This document shows positions 7,425-14,644 of a stretch of 27,647 nucleotides of DNA, piece after piece (within the stretch, counting starts at the first letter, position 1; each line of letters begins with the position of its first letter). The notes under the pieces were generated by a model. That model was not told the DNA's origin and did no database searches. It worked only from the letters and a program-made list of their open reading frames with translations. Source of the DNA: Gammaproteobacteria bacterium. Lineage in GTDB: Bacteria; Pseudomonadota; Gammaproteobacteria; Steroidobacterales; Rariloculaceae. Location: assembly GCA_017577365.1 (NCBI GenBank), contig PKRJ01000052.1, forward strand, positions 1 to 27,647, given 5' to 3'. The position numbers and the translations under genes are program-made.

Positions 7425-8228
7425 TCAGGAGATCGTGAGGGTGGCGACTTCGGACGGCTCGCTTTCCGTGCCGTCGGCGTTGAACGCCGTCGCGACGAAG
7501 TAGTAGGTCGCCGGCACGAGATTCTCCAGCACGTAGGTCACCACGGCCGGGTTGTCGATCGTGACCGAGTTCGTGTACTCGTCGGGCTGCGTGCCCCAAT
7601 AGATCTTGTACCCGGCGAGATCGGTCAGCGGGCTGCCGTCCTCGTTCTCGGTCGGCGCCTCCCAGCTGAGCTCGGCGGCTCCGCCGGCGACCGCGGTGAC
7701 CTCGATGCTGAAGGGTCCGATCGACGCGTCGTCCGCGCCGTCGGTAGCCGCGATGACGATATCGTCGTACACGCCGATGTCGGCTTCGGTCGGCGTCCCC
7801 TCGAGCCGTCCGGTGGTCGCCTCGAACGTCGCCCAGGGCGGGGGATTCGTGATGCTGAAGTGCAGGATGTCGCCGTCGTCGTCCGTCGCCTCCGGCTGAA
7901 AGACGTACTGGGTGCCGTGCAGCACGATGGGCGGAGGCGTGCCCGCGAGCCGCGGCGGCGAGTTCTCGACGACGGGCTCGCCGCCGGGTTCGCCGCTGCC
8001 GGAGCCGTCCGGCGGATTGCTCACCGACCCGCCGGGCGATCCCGTTCCGGGTAGTCCGCCTCCGGGAGTCGATCCGCCATCCGGCGACGACGGCGGGTTG
8101 CGATCGCCGGGCGTCGCTCCCGGATCGGACCCTGCGGGCCCATCATCGCCTCCGCCGCATGCGCTGAGCGCGACGGCGACGCCGACGGCCAGTAAGGAGA
8201 GCCGGACTCTCGAAACGCTGATCCCCAT
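7425..8228 (-). CDS. lipoprotein with cadherin/He_PIG-like and fibronectin type III-like domains
   Basis: A 267-residue exported lipoprotein. The signal peptide MGISVSRVRLSLLAVGVAV ends in a lipobox LSAC, followed by a long Gly/Pro/Ser/Asp-rich linker of the kind that spaces a domain off the outer membrane. Then comes a cadherin-like/putative Ig domain (PPRLAGTPPPIVLHGTQY..., DDDGDILHFSITNPPPW, TGRLEGTPTEADIG), and last an FN3-like domain with LSWEAPTENEDGSP, GYKIYWGT and YYFVATAFNADGTES. No enzyme motif is present; a surface-display, adhesion or matrix-binding role is inferred. I chose the ATG at 8228 because GGGGG lies 8 nt upstream; the ATG at 8243 is the alternative but has no SD. A GEMM-I aptamer lies in the leader about 140 nt upstream, so expression should respond to cyclic di-GMP. 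Confidence 0.85.
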   Translation of the reverse strand: MGISVSRVRLSLLAVGVAVALSACGGGDDGPAGSDPGATPGDRNPPSSPDGGSTPGGGLPGTGSPGGSVSNPPDGSGSGEPGGEPVVENSPPRLAGTPPPIVLHGTQYVFQPEATDDDGDILHFSITNPPPWATFEATTGRLEGTPTEADIGVYDDIVIAATDGADDASIGPFSIEVTAVAGGAAELSWEAPTENEDGSPLTDLAGYKIYWGTQPDEYTNSVTIDNPAVVTYVLENLVPATYYFVATAFNADGTESEPSEVATLTIS

Positions 8229-8242
8229 TCCATTGACCCCCA

Positions 8243-8367
8243 TGCTTGGTTCGAAGCGCCCGGTAGGGCATGACGCGCGGTCCGAGAGCAAAAACGGGAA
8301 TCGAGATCAGCGATGACGACAACGATGCGATCGGCGGCCTCGTGATCGGCCGCGCGAGCTCGATTCG
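8243..8367 (-). promoter_or_regulatory. expression platform between riboswitch and lipoprotein start
   Basis: About 125-140 nt separate the aptamer from the coding start. A perfect inverted repeat GCGGCC-N8-GGCCGC (8353-8334) sits just after the aptamer but is not followed by a T-tract. A short T5 run occurs near 8290 without a strong adjacent stem. A small GCCC-TACC-GGGC hairpin lies near the start codons. Translational control or a distant terminator are both possible; I cannot decide by eye. Confidence 0.35.
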
Positions 8368-8460
8368 ATGCCGGCAACCCCGCTGTCTTCGGGCCCCTCT
8401 AACCCTCAAGACCGGTGGTTTTGCGTCTCCGCCTCACGGCGGATTTGCCCTTGTCAGCAT
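8368..8460 (-). ncRNA. GEMM-I cyclic-di-GMP riboswitch aptamer
   Basis: Reading the minus strand from 8460 down, the elements of the GEMM-I class appear in order. P1 is ATGCTG (8460-8455) pairing with CGGCAT (8373-8368). AAGGGCAAA follows (8451-8443 region). The next hairpin is TCCGCC-GTGA-GGCGGA (8443-8428), six perfect pairs closed by a GNRA tetraloop as in the class. The signature GACGCAAA is at 8427-8420. The third helix begins AACC-AC-CG-GTCTT (from 8420) and returns AAGAC-AG-CG-GGGTT (to 8376), so its strands pair AACC/GGTT and GTCTT/AAGAC. The 3' end AGCGGGGTTGCCG closely matches the Vc2 riboswitch of Vibrio cholerae. It precedes the FN3 lipoprotein gene on the same strand. Whether ligand turns expression on or off is not evident. 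Confidence 0.93.
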
Positions 8461-8496
8461 CCGCGCAGCCGGCGCTGGTCATGCTGCGCAGCGCAA

Positions 8497-8524
8497 AATC
8501 TACAAAAGCCCTCGACGAGGACAA
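8497..8524 (-). promoter_or_regulatory. candidate sigma-70 promoter for the riboswitch transcript
   Basis: On the minus strand TTGTCC (8524-8519) and TAGATT (8502-8497) are separated by 16 nt, with a TG one base before the -10 (extended -10 type). Transcription would start near 8490, about 30 nt before P1 of the aptamer, which is the expected placement. The match is moderate and rests on position as much as on sequence. Confidence 0.4.
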
Positions 8525-8792
8525 ACGTGTCCCGAAAGGGAGACAGAAATCGCGCGGATGGACGCCGATTCGCGACGGCATGCGAAAGCGAATATGCGCG
8601 CGCCGACGTGCTGACGGGCGTGCCAGGAACGCGCCGTAAGCACTTGTTATCGCAGAAGCTCTGCAGCAGCCGGCGGGGCTCGCCGAAATCACGGCTCGAG
8701 CGGCCGCGTTTCTTGCATCGAAGAATTAGATTCAGCGGCTAACTTACTGTACGGTCTGGTTTTGTCGTGTCGGGCGCGGTCGCGTGCGCTGC
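8525..8792. other. intergenic stretch without recognised gene
   Basis: This lies between the riboswitch promoter and the end of malate synthase. I see no frame with a plausible family, start signal and length, and no strong terminator after the malate synthase stop. A short CCC-GAAA-GGG hairpin is present near 8535-8545. The segment is locally less GC-rich around 8720-8765. Confidence 0.4.
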
Positions 8793-11012
8793 TCAGGCTC
8801 CTTTTCTCTGCTTCGCCTTGAACTCCCGGCGGCGCCGCGTCAGCACGTGCTCGGTATAGCCGTTCGGCTCGTGACGGCCGCGGAACACGAGATCGAGCGC
8901 CGCCTGGAAAGCGACGCTCGCGTCGAAATCCGTGGCCATCGGCCGGTAGGCCGGATCGCCCTTGTTCTGCCGGTCGACGACCTTCGCCATGCGGCGCATC
9001 GTCTCGTGCACCTGCTCTTGCGTCACGAGGCCGTGATGGAGCCAGTTCGCGATGTGCTGGGACGAGATCCGGAGCGTCGCGCGGTCCTCCATCAGCGCGA
9101 CGTCGTTGATGTCGGGGACCTTCGAGCAGCCGATGCCTTGCTCGACCCAGCGGACGACATAGCCGAGGATGCCTTGTGCGTTGTTGTCGAGCTCCCGCTG
9201 GATCTCCTCAGGCGTGAGGTCGCGATCGAGCAGCGGCGGCGTCAGGATGTCGTCAAGGCTCGCCCGCTCGCGCGCGGCGAGCGCCTGCTGACGCGCCGTG
9301 ACGTCGACGCGGTGGTAATGGATCGCATGCAGCGTCGCGGCCGTCGGCGACGGCACCCACGCGCAGCTCGCGCCGGCGGCGGGGTGGGCCTGTTTCGATT
9401 CGAGCATTGCACGCATCGCGTCGGGCATCGCCCACATGCCCTTGCCGATTTGCCCATGACCCGGTAATCGCGTCTCGAGGCCGATATCGACGTTCCAGTC
9501 CTCGTACGCGAGCATCCACTTCGCGTTCTTGATCTCCGGCTTCGGCATCATCGGACCGGCTTCCATGTGCGTGTGGATCTCGTCGCCGGTGCGGTCGAGG
9601 AAGCCGGTATTGATGAAGATCACCCGCTCGCGCGCCGCGCGGATGCACTCTTTGAGGTTCACCGTGGTTCGGCGTTCCTCGTCCATGATGCCGATCTTCA
9701 ACGTGTTCTCGGGCAGGCCGTAGCCCCGCTCGACGCGTGCGAACAGCTCGACCGAAAGGGCGACCTCCTCGGGCCCGTGGTGCTTCGGCTTGACGATGTA
9801 GACGCTGCCGGTCCGGGAGTTGCGCAGCCGCGACGCGTCGCTGCTCCTCAAGTCGTGAAGCGCGGCGAGCGTCGTCACGACGCAGTCGAGAAACGTCTCC
9901 GGGATCGGCCGGCCGTCCGCCGTCGTGACCGCGTCCGTCAGCATGTGCGAGCCGACGTGCCGGATCAGCAGCAAGCTGCGTCCGGGCAGCACGAGCGTCG
10001 AGCCGTCCGGCGCGGCGTACTGCCGATCGGCGTTCAGCCTGCGCTCGACCATTCGACCGGCCTTCTCGAAGGTCGCGGTCAGAGTGCCGGTCATGATGCC
10101 GAGCCAGTTCGCGTAGACGCGGCACTTGTCCTCGGCGTCGACCGCGGCGACCGAGTCCTCGCAGTCCATGATCGTCGAGACCGCGGCCTCGAGGACGATA
10201 TCCTTGATTCCCGCCGGGTGCTGCCGGCCGATCGGATGCGCGGGGTCGATCTCGATATCGATGTGCAGGCCGTGACGGCGGAGCAGCACGTTCGTGAGGC
10301 CGCCGTCGCCGCCCTTGCGGTAGCCGACGAAGGCATTGCGGTCCTTGAGCACGCCGTCGCCGACCCGGCGCCGCACGCGGAGCTCGTTGCCTTCGAGGTC
10401 GATCTTGACGACGTCGTTCCAGCTCATCGCTTCGCCGTCGTCGATCTCCTCGAGCGGGACGATCTCGTCGAGGATCTCGTTCGCGCGGCGGATCACGAGA
10501 TCGCCGCGCTTCGGGTTGTAAGACGCTCCCTTCTCGGCGCCGGGCGTCTCGGGGATCACGTCCGTGCCGTAGAGCGCATCGTACAGGCTTCCCCAGCGTG
10601 CGTTCGCGGCGTTCAGCGCGTAGCGCGCGTTGTCGAGCGGGACGACGAGCTGCGGACCCGCGATCTCCGCGATCTCGGGATCGACGTTCGCGGTCGTGAC
10701 CTCGAAGTCGGGCCCTTCGGGGACGAGATAGCCGATCTCCTCGAGAAACCCGCGCGAGGCGTCGACGTCGAACGGACGGCCGCGGCGCGTCCTGAGCCAT
10801 TCGTCGATCTGCGCTTGAAGCCGGTCGCGCTTCTCGAGCAGCTCGCGGTTTCTCGGCGCGAGGTCGCGGACGATGCTCGCGAGCAGCGACCAGACCGCGT
10901 CCGGCTCGATACCCGTTCCCGGCGCGATCTCGTCGCGGACCAGATCGTGAAGAGGCTTCGCGACGTTGAGCCCGCCCACGGCAACGTATTCGGTCATAGC
11001 CACCCCGCGCAT
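8793..11012 (-). CDS. glcB: malate synthase G
   Basis: A 739-residue protein that matches malate synthase G along its length (the E. coli protein is 723 residues). It condenses glyoxylate with acetyl-CoA to malate in the cytosol, completing the glyoxylate shunt or glycolate use. Landmarks include GPQLVVPLDNARYALNAANA, STIMDCEDSVAAVDAEDK, GRSLLLIRHVG, NSRTGSVYIVKPKHHGPEE, MDEERRTTVNL (catalytic Glu), NTGFLDRTGDE, GQIGKGMWAMPD, AWVPSPTAATLHA, and LDNNAQGILGYVVRWVEQG (catalytic Asp). The C-terminus NGYTEHVLTRRRREF is also typical. The start could be ATG 11012 (GAGG 8 nt upstream) or ATG 10997 (MTEYVAV, GGGG close upstream); only five residues differ. No glycolate oxidase genes accompany it. It follows the ArsR gene by 92 nt on the same strand and probably has its own promoter. 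Confidence 0.97.
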   Translation of the reverse strand: MRGVAMTEYVAVGGLNVAKPLHDLVRDEIAPGTGIEPDAVWSLLASIVRDLAPRNRELLEKRDRLQAQIDEWLRTRRGRPFDVDASRGFLEEIGYLVPEGPDFEVTTANVDPEIAEIAGPQLVVPLDNARYALNAANARWGSLYDALYGTDVIPETPGAEKGASYNPKRGDLVIRRANEILDEIVPLEEIDDGEAMSWNDVVKIDLEGNELRVRRRVGDGVLKDRNAFVGYRKGGDGGLTNVLLRRHGLHIDIEIDPAHPIGRQHPAGIKDIVLEAAVSTIMDCEDSVAAVDAEDKCRVYANWLGIMTGTLTATFEKAGRMVERRLNADRQYAAPDGSTLVLPGRSLLLIRHVGSHMLTDAVTTADGRPIPETFLDCVVTTLAALHDLRSSDASRLRNSRTGSVYIVKPKHHGPEEVALSVELFARVERGYGLPENTLKIGIMDEERRTTVNLKECIRAARERVIFINTGFLDRTGDEIHTHMEAGPMMPKPEIKNAKWMLAYEDWNVDIGLETRLPGHGQIGKGMWAMPDAMRAMLESKQAHPAAGASCAWVPSPTAATLHAIHYHRVDVTARQQALAARERASLDDILTPPLLDRDLTPEEIQRELDNNAQGILGYVVRWVEQGIGCSKVPDINDVALMEDRATLRISSQHIANWLHHGLVTQEQVHETMRRMAKVVDRQNKGDPAYRPMATDFDASVAFQAALDLVFRGRHEPNGYTEHVLTRRRREFKAKQRKGA

Positions 11013-11104
11013 CCGCTTGGCCTCGAGGCTATTGTGTACTCAAATCGGGTCGCCGTGCGACGGGCCGCGTCGATACGCGTCCGGTCCCCGATCGTTGCCC
11101 CGCG

Positions 11105-11470
11105 TCAGTGCTTCTCGGCTCGCCGGCTTCGGCGCGGCGGGCAGTAGAGCTCGCGCAGCACCTCGATGATCCGCGCCGCATGACTCGGCACCAAGGAGTA
11201 GTAGATCGTCTGCGCCTCGCGGCGCGTGCGCACGAGCTTCTCTCGCCGAAGCACGGCAAGCTGCTGCGAGAGTGCCGACTGGCTGAGCGGTATGTGCTCA
11301 TTGAGCTCGGAGACGGACATCTCTTGTCCGGCGAGCGTGCAGAGGATCAGCAGCCGGCTTTCGTTGGACAGCGCTTTGAGCAGCGCCGCGGCCTCCGCGG
11401 CCCGTTGCCGCATCTGCGCTAGCTCGGCGCGGCTCATCTCGGGAAGCGTCCCGTCCTTGATTCGACGCAT
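11105..11470 (-). CDS. ArsR-family persulfide-responsive regulator, SqrR/BigR type
   Basis: A 121-residue winged-helix repressor. The body reads ALLKALSNESRLLILCTLAG, then the recognition helix SQSALSQQLAVLRREKLV and the wing RTRREAQTIYYSL. It lacks the metal-binding ELCVCDL box of ArsR/SmtB sensors. Instead it has cysteines at 44 (LILC44) and 110 (LYC110), the same 66-residue separation as Cys41 and Cys107 of Rhodobacter SqrR, which form a polysulfide bridge when sulfide or persulfide accumulates. BigR of Xylella and Agrobacterium has the same pair. It should therefore be a sulfide/persulfide-released repressor. It is divergent from the DUF2892-SQR-RND operon across a 155-nt promoter region full of AT-rich repeats. 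The ATG at 11470 has no SD; ATG 11437 is an alternative. Confidence 0.88.
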   Translation of the reverse strand: MRRIKDGTLPEMSRAELAQMRQRAAEAAALLKALSNESRLLILCTLAGQEMSVSELNEHIPLSQSALSQQLAVLRREKLVRTRREAQTIYYSLVPSHAARIIEVLRELYCPPRRSRRAEKH

Positions 11471-11528
11471 AAGTAGATCTGCGAGTATCCGTTGGGCGAA
11501 GAGGCGTTACGATGGGCCTCGTCGCGCA

Positions 11529-11591
11529 TATTAGAGGGCGTTGAATTAGAAAGTTCAATATTAGAACTTTATGTATTAGGATGATCTAATA
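11529..11591. promoter_or_regulatory. operator array: 15-bp-periodic ATTAG repeats and two palindromes
   Basis: ATTAG occurs at 11530, 11545, 11560 and 11575, exactly 15 bp apart, and an inverted copy CTAAT ends at 11590, again 15 bp on. Two inverted repeats overlie this array: AAAGTTC-N7-GAACTTT (11550-11570) and TATTAG-N6-CTAATA (11574-11591). The segment is strikingly AT-rich in a very GC-rich window and sits between the divergent regulator and its presumed target operon. BigR/SqrR operators are AT-rich palindromes, so these are the likely binding sites. -10-like hexamers (TAGGAT, TAATAT) lie inside, so bound repressor would block RNA polymerase. Confidence 0.72.
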
Positions 11592-11625
11592 TAAAGCCAG
11601 CGGGACATCGAAGGAGACGAGAGAA

Positions 11626-11895
11626 ATGAGCACTCAGACCGCAACGAACGTGGGAACCCGAGCCCCGAGGTCCTTCTCGATCGAGAGGGGCGTCACGGCA
11701 TTCGCCGGCGCGATGGTCGTCCTATCCGTCGCGTTGACGTACTGGGTCCATCCGTGGTTCGTCTGGCTCACGGTTTTCATCGGCTTGAACCTGTTTCAGC
11801 AGTCGTTCACGGGTTTCTGTCCGGCGGCAATCGTGATGCGCAAGGCGGGGCTCCGGAGCGAACGGGAGCTCGCGATACAGGCGCGGGATCGTTGA
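11626..11895 (+). CDS. DUF2892 (YgaP-type) inner-membrane protein
   Basis: An 89-residue membrane protein of the DUF2892 family. The core FSIERGVTAFAGAMVVLSVAL is followed by a second hydrophobic segment WFVWLTVFIGLNLFQQSFTGFCP, giving two TM helices joined by a short HPW turn. The conserved end SFTGFCPAAIVMRKAG carries the family cysteine. In E. coli YgaP the same membrane domain is fused to a rhodanese that handles sulfane sulfur, and DUF2892 proteins recur in persulfide-response operons. Here it stands alone. The start is clear: GAAGGAG lies 8-10 nt upstream of the ATG. It is the first gene of the operon controlled by the adjacent operator. A role in sulfane-sulfur handling at the membrane is inferred. 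Confidence 0.86.
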   Translation: MSTQTATNVGTRAPRSFSIERGVTAFAGAMVVLSVALTYWVHPWFVWLTVFIGLNLFQQSFTGFCPAAIVMRKAGLRSERELAIQARDR

Positions 11896-11973
11896 GAGAA
11901 GGGGCGGGGATTTCGGTTCGCCGCCCTCACGCGGCCGAAATCTTTCGCCTCCCGATGAGCTGAAGGAGGCGTC

Positions 11974-13248
11974 GTGAGTCACATCGTCGTCGTTGGGGCC
12001 GGCATCGGCGGCACGGCAGCCGCGTTCGAGCTGCGGAGCGAGCTGCCGAAAGCGCATCGAGTCACGCTCGTGAGTCCGGACGAGACGTTCCGTTTCGTTC
12101 CTTCGAATCCTTGGGTCGCAGTCGGCTGGCGGGACCGCAGCGCGGTCACCGAGACGCTCGGACCGCAGCTGGAGCGCAAGGGCATCGAGCTCGTTGCGGG
12201 CAGGGTTGCGCGGGTTGTGCCCGAGCAGAACCGAGTGATGCTCGAGGACGGCCGCACCCTCGACTACGACTATCTGGTGCTCGCAACGGGGCCGGAGCTG
12301 GCTTTCGACGAGGTTCCCGGCCTCGGCCCCGACGGGCATAGCGTGTCGATCTGCACGCTCGAGCACGCCGAGCGCGCGTTCGAAGCGTATCGGCGCTTGG
12401 TCGACGACCCTGGACCGGTGGTCATCGGAGCGGTGCAGGGCGCGAGCTGCTTCGGGCCGGCTTACGAGTTCGCGCTGATCCTCGACACCGATCTTCGCCG
12501 GCGCAAGCTGCGGCACAAGGTGCCGATCACCTTCGTGACGAGCGAGCCGTACATCGGGCACTTGGGGCTCGGCGGAGTGGGTGACTCGAAGGGCCTTCTC
12601 GAGCGTGAGTTCCGACAGCACGACATCAAGTGGATCACCAATGCGAAGGTCGACGCCGTCGAGCCGGACCGGGTGAGGGTCACTGTGCACGACGATGGCG
12701 GCAAGCCGATGGAAGCGAAGAGCATCGAGCACCGGTTCGCGATGCTCTTGCCCGCGTTTCGCGGGGTCGCCGCCGTGCGCGGGATCGAGGGGCTCGTCAA
12801 TCCGCGCGGCTTCGTGATCGTCGACGCGCAGCAGAGGAATCCCCGGTTTCCGAACGTCTATGCGGCGGGCGTCGGTGTCGCGATTCCGCCGGTGGAGGAG
12901 ACGCCGGTTGCGACGGGTGCGCCGAAGACCGGCTACATGATCGAGTCGATGGTCGCCGCCGTCGTTCGAAACATCGCTGCAGAGCTCGAAGGCGAAGAGC
13001 CGACGGCGACGGCCACGTGGAACGCGATTTGCCTCGCCGACATGGGTGACACGGGCATCGCATTCGTGGCGTTACCGCAGATGCCGCCGCGCAACGTCAC
13101 GTGGGCCAAGAAAGGCAAGTGGGTTCATCTCGCAAAGATCGCGTTCGAGAAGTATTTCCTGCACAAGGTACGGCACGCGACGTCGGAAACGGTCTACGAG
13201 AGATACATCCTCAAGGCGCTCGGAATCGAGCGGTTGGGTTCGACATGA
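11974..13248 (+). CDS. sqr: sulfide:quinone oxidoreductase, type I
   Basis: A 424-residue FAD enzyme that oxidises sulfide to polysulfide or persulfide and passes electrons to the quinone pool. The FAD-binding motif is VVVGAGIGGTAAAFEL (5-20). The three cysteines of type I SQR are in place: Cys127 (SICTLEHA), Cys159 (QGASCFGPAYEF) and Cys353 (NAICLADMGD). They align with Cys128, Cys160 and Cys356 of the Acidithiobacillus ferrooxidans enzyme, as do VPSNPWVAVGW, TSEPYIGHLG, PKTGYMIESMV and WVHLAKIAFEKYF. The C-terminal part forms the amphipathic membrane-binding helices. The start is GTG with AAGGAGG just upstream. The stop overlaps the TolC gene start as ATGA, a tight link between sulfide oxidation and the pump genes. 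It is presumably derepressed by the neighbouring SqrR/BigR-type regulator. Confidence 0.94.
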   Translation: MSHIVVVGAGIGGTAAAFELRSELPKAHRVTLVSPDETFRFVPSNPWVAVGWRDRSAVTETLGPQLERKGIELVAGRVARVVPEQNRVMLEDGRTLDYDYLVLATGPELAFDEVPGLGPDGHSVSICTLEHAERAFEAYRRLVDDPGPVVIGAVQGASCFGPAYEFALILDTDLRRRKLRHKVPITFVTSEPYIGHLGLGGVGDSKGLLEREFRQHDIKWITNAKVDAVEPDRVRVTVHDDGGKPMEAKSIEHRFAMLLPAFRGVAAVRGIEGLVNPRGFVIVDAQQRNPRFPNVYAAGVGVAIPPVEETPVATGAPKTGYMIESMVAAVVRNIAAELEGEEPTATATWNAICLADMGDTGIAFVALPQMPPRNVTWAKKGKWVHLAKIAFEKYFLHKVRHATSETVYERYILKALGIERLGST

Positions 13249-14555
13249 GAACGTTGGGGACATACGTTCGGCATGCGGCTGTTGCCGCTGCCGGTTCGTT
13301 CGCCGTCGGCCTCGCGGCATCGGCCGAGACGCTCGACGATGCTTGGAGAGCCGCGCTCGAAGCGGACCTTTCGCTTGCCGCCGCGAGGAGCCGCGTCGCC
13401 GCGGCCGAAGCCGACGTCGATGGGGCTCGCGCGGAACGCAAGCCGGTCGTCTCGGCGAACGTCAACGCGTTCGAGCTCGACCGCGCGCCGTCGTTCGATT
13501 TTGCCGCGGCGGGGATGCCGCTCGAGATGCCGCTGCTCGACGGTTCGCGACTGGTGCTCGCCGGGGCGGGCGTGACGCTCCCGCTCTATACGGCCGGGCG
13601 GATCGGCGCCGGCGTTCGAGCCGCCGAAGCGCAGCGGGACGCCGAGCTCGGCGCGGCCGAGGCGTTGACTCGGCAAACAAAGCTCGCAGTCGCCGAGCGA
13701 TACGTCGGCGTTCTTCGTGCCGAGAGCGGTGTCGCCGTCTCGGAAAGGCTGGTCGAAAGTCTCGCGGCACATCTTCGCGAGGTCGAGGACATGTATAGAG
13801 GCGGAAGCGTCCCGCGTAACGACTTTCTCGCCGCCGCAGTGTCGCTCGCGGATGCCGAGCAACGGTTGGTCCGCGCCCGCAATGCGCTCGAGGTCGCGCG
13901 CGCCGCGTACAACCGTGCGCTCGGCCGGCCGCTGGATGCTCCGGTCGAGCTCGACCGCGAGCTCCCGGAGATCGATCTGCTCGATGAGGAGGAGACCCTC
14001 GAGAACCTGACCGCGATTGCGATCGATCGCCGCAGCGAGCTTCGCCGCCTCGCATCCGCCGCGGACGCCATCGCGGCGCAAGGCGAGGCCGCGCGAGCCG
14101 CGACGCGGCCGCAGCTTGCGCTGACCGGCGGCTACGTTCGCCTGGAGAACGAGTTTCTGAATCGCGACGACTTCTGGGCGGTCGGAGTCGGCGTCAATTG
14201 GCAGGCCTTCGACGGCGGCCGGTCGCGGACGCGCGCGGCGTCGTTGTCGCTGCAGGCGCGCGCGCTGCGAGATCAGCAGCGCGATCTCGAAACGATGATT
14301 GCGCTCGAAGTGCGGGAAGCGTGGCTCGCTCGACAAGAGACGGCCGAGCGCGTCGCGGTGGCCGAACGGGCGCTCGAGCAAGCCGACGAGAACCTGCGCG
14401 TTGCGCGGGACCGCTACAGGAACGGCGAGGGCACGAATACCGAGGTCCTCGACGCGGAGGCGCTTCGCACGGCAAGCCTCGACAACTTCGATGCCGCTCG
14501 ATACGACGCGGCACTCGCCGTCTATCGGTTGGCGTACGCGGTCGGCGTGCTATGA
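13245..14555 (+). CDS. TolC-family outer-membrane efflux channel
   Basis: A 436-residue outer-membrane factor of the TolC family. A Sec signal peptide ends at ASA27-ETL. Two repeats of long alpha-helical coiled-coil follow, rich in Ala/Glu/Arg heptads (LAAARSRVAAAEADV, SLADAEQRLVRARNALEVARAAYNRALG; then LEVREAWLARQETAERV, RVARDRYRNGEGTNTEVLDAE). The segments GAGVTLPLYTAGRIGAGVRAA and VGVGVNWQAFDGGRSRTRA are the typical beta-strand/turn regions of the barrel. The motif RYRNGEGTNTEVLDA is diagnostic for OEPs. It would form the trimeric duct for the RND pump encoded downstream. The ATG overlaps the SQR stop, so translation of the two is coupled. Confidence 0.93.
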   Translation: MRTLGTYVRHAAVAAAGSFAVGLAASAETLDDAWRAALEADLSLAAARSRVAAAEADVDGARAERKPVVSANVNAFELDRAPSFDFAAAGMPLEMPLLDGSRLVLAGAGVTLPLYTAGRIGAGVRAAEAQRDAELGAAEALTRQTKLAVAERYVGVLRAESGVAVSERLVESLAAHLREVEDMYRGGSVPRNDFLAAAVSLADAEQRLVRARNALEVARAAYNRALGRPLDAPVELDRELPEIDLLDEEETLENLTAIAIDRRSELRRLASAADAIAAQGEAARAATRPQLALTGGYVRLENEFLNRDDFWAVGVGVNWQAFDGGRSRTRAASLSLQARALRDQQRDLETMIALEVREAWLARQETAERVAVAERALEQADENLRVARDRYRNGEGTNTEVLDAEALRTASLDNFDAARYDAALAVYRLAYAVGVL

Positions 14556-14644
14556 GCGGCGAGAGGTGCATGCGTGAGCCCGGCGGCACCAACGAGCTCG
14601 AGCGGCGGTCGACGCTCGAGGGCCATCGTTATCGGCACGGAGCG

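Noticed and set aside
8334..8353. Intrinsic terminator in the riboswitch expression platform
   Set aside because: The GCGGCC-N8-GGCCGC stem is perfect but is not followed by a T-tract on the minus strand.
9567..11147. Long plus-strand open frame opposite malate synthase
   Set aside because: It mirrors the codons of a full-length malate synthase G and has no start signal or recognisable family.
11105..11470. Metal-responsive ArsR/SmtB sensor for arsenic or zinc
   Set aside because: The ELCVC(D/G)L metal box and the alpha5 metal ligands are absent; the two-cysteine pattern and the SQR neighbour fit a persulfide sensor.
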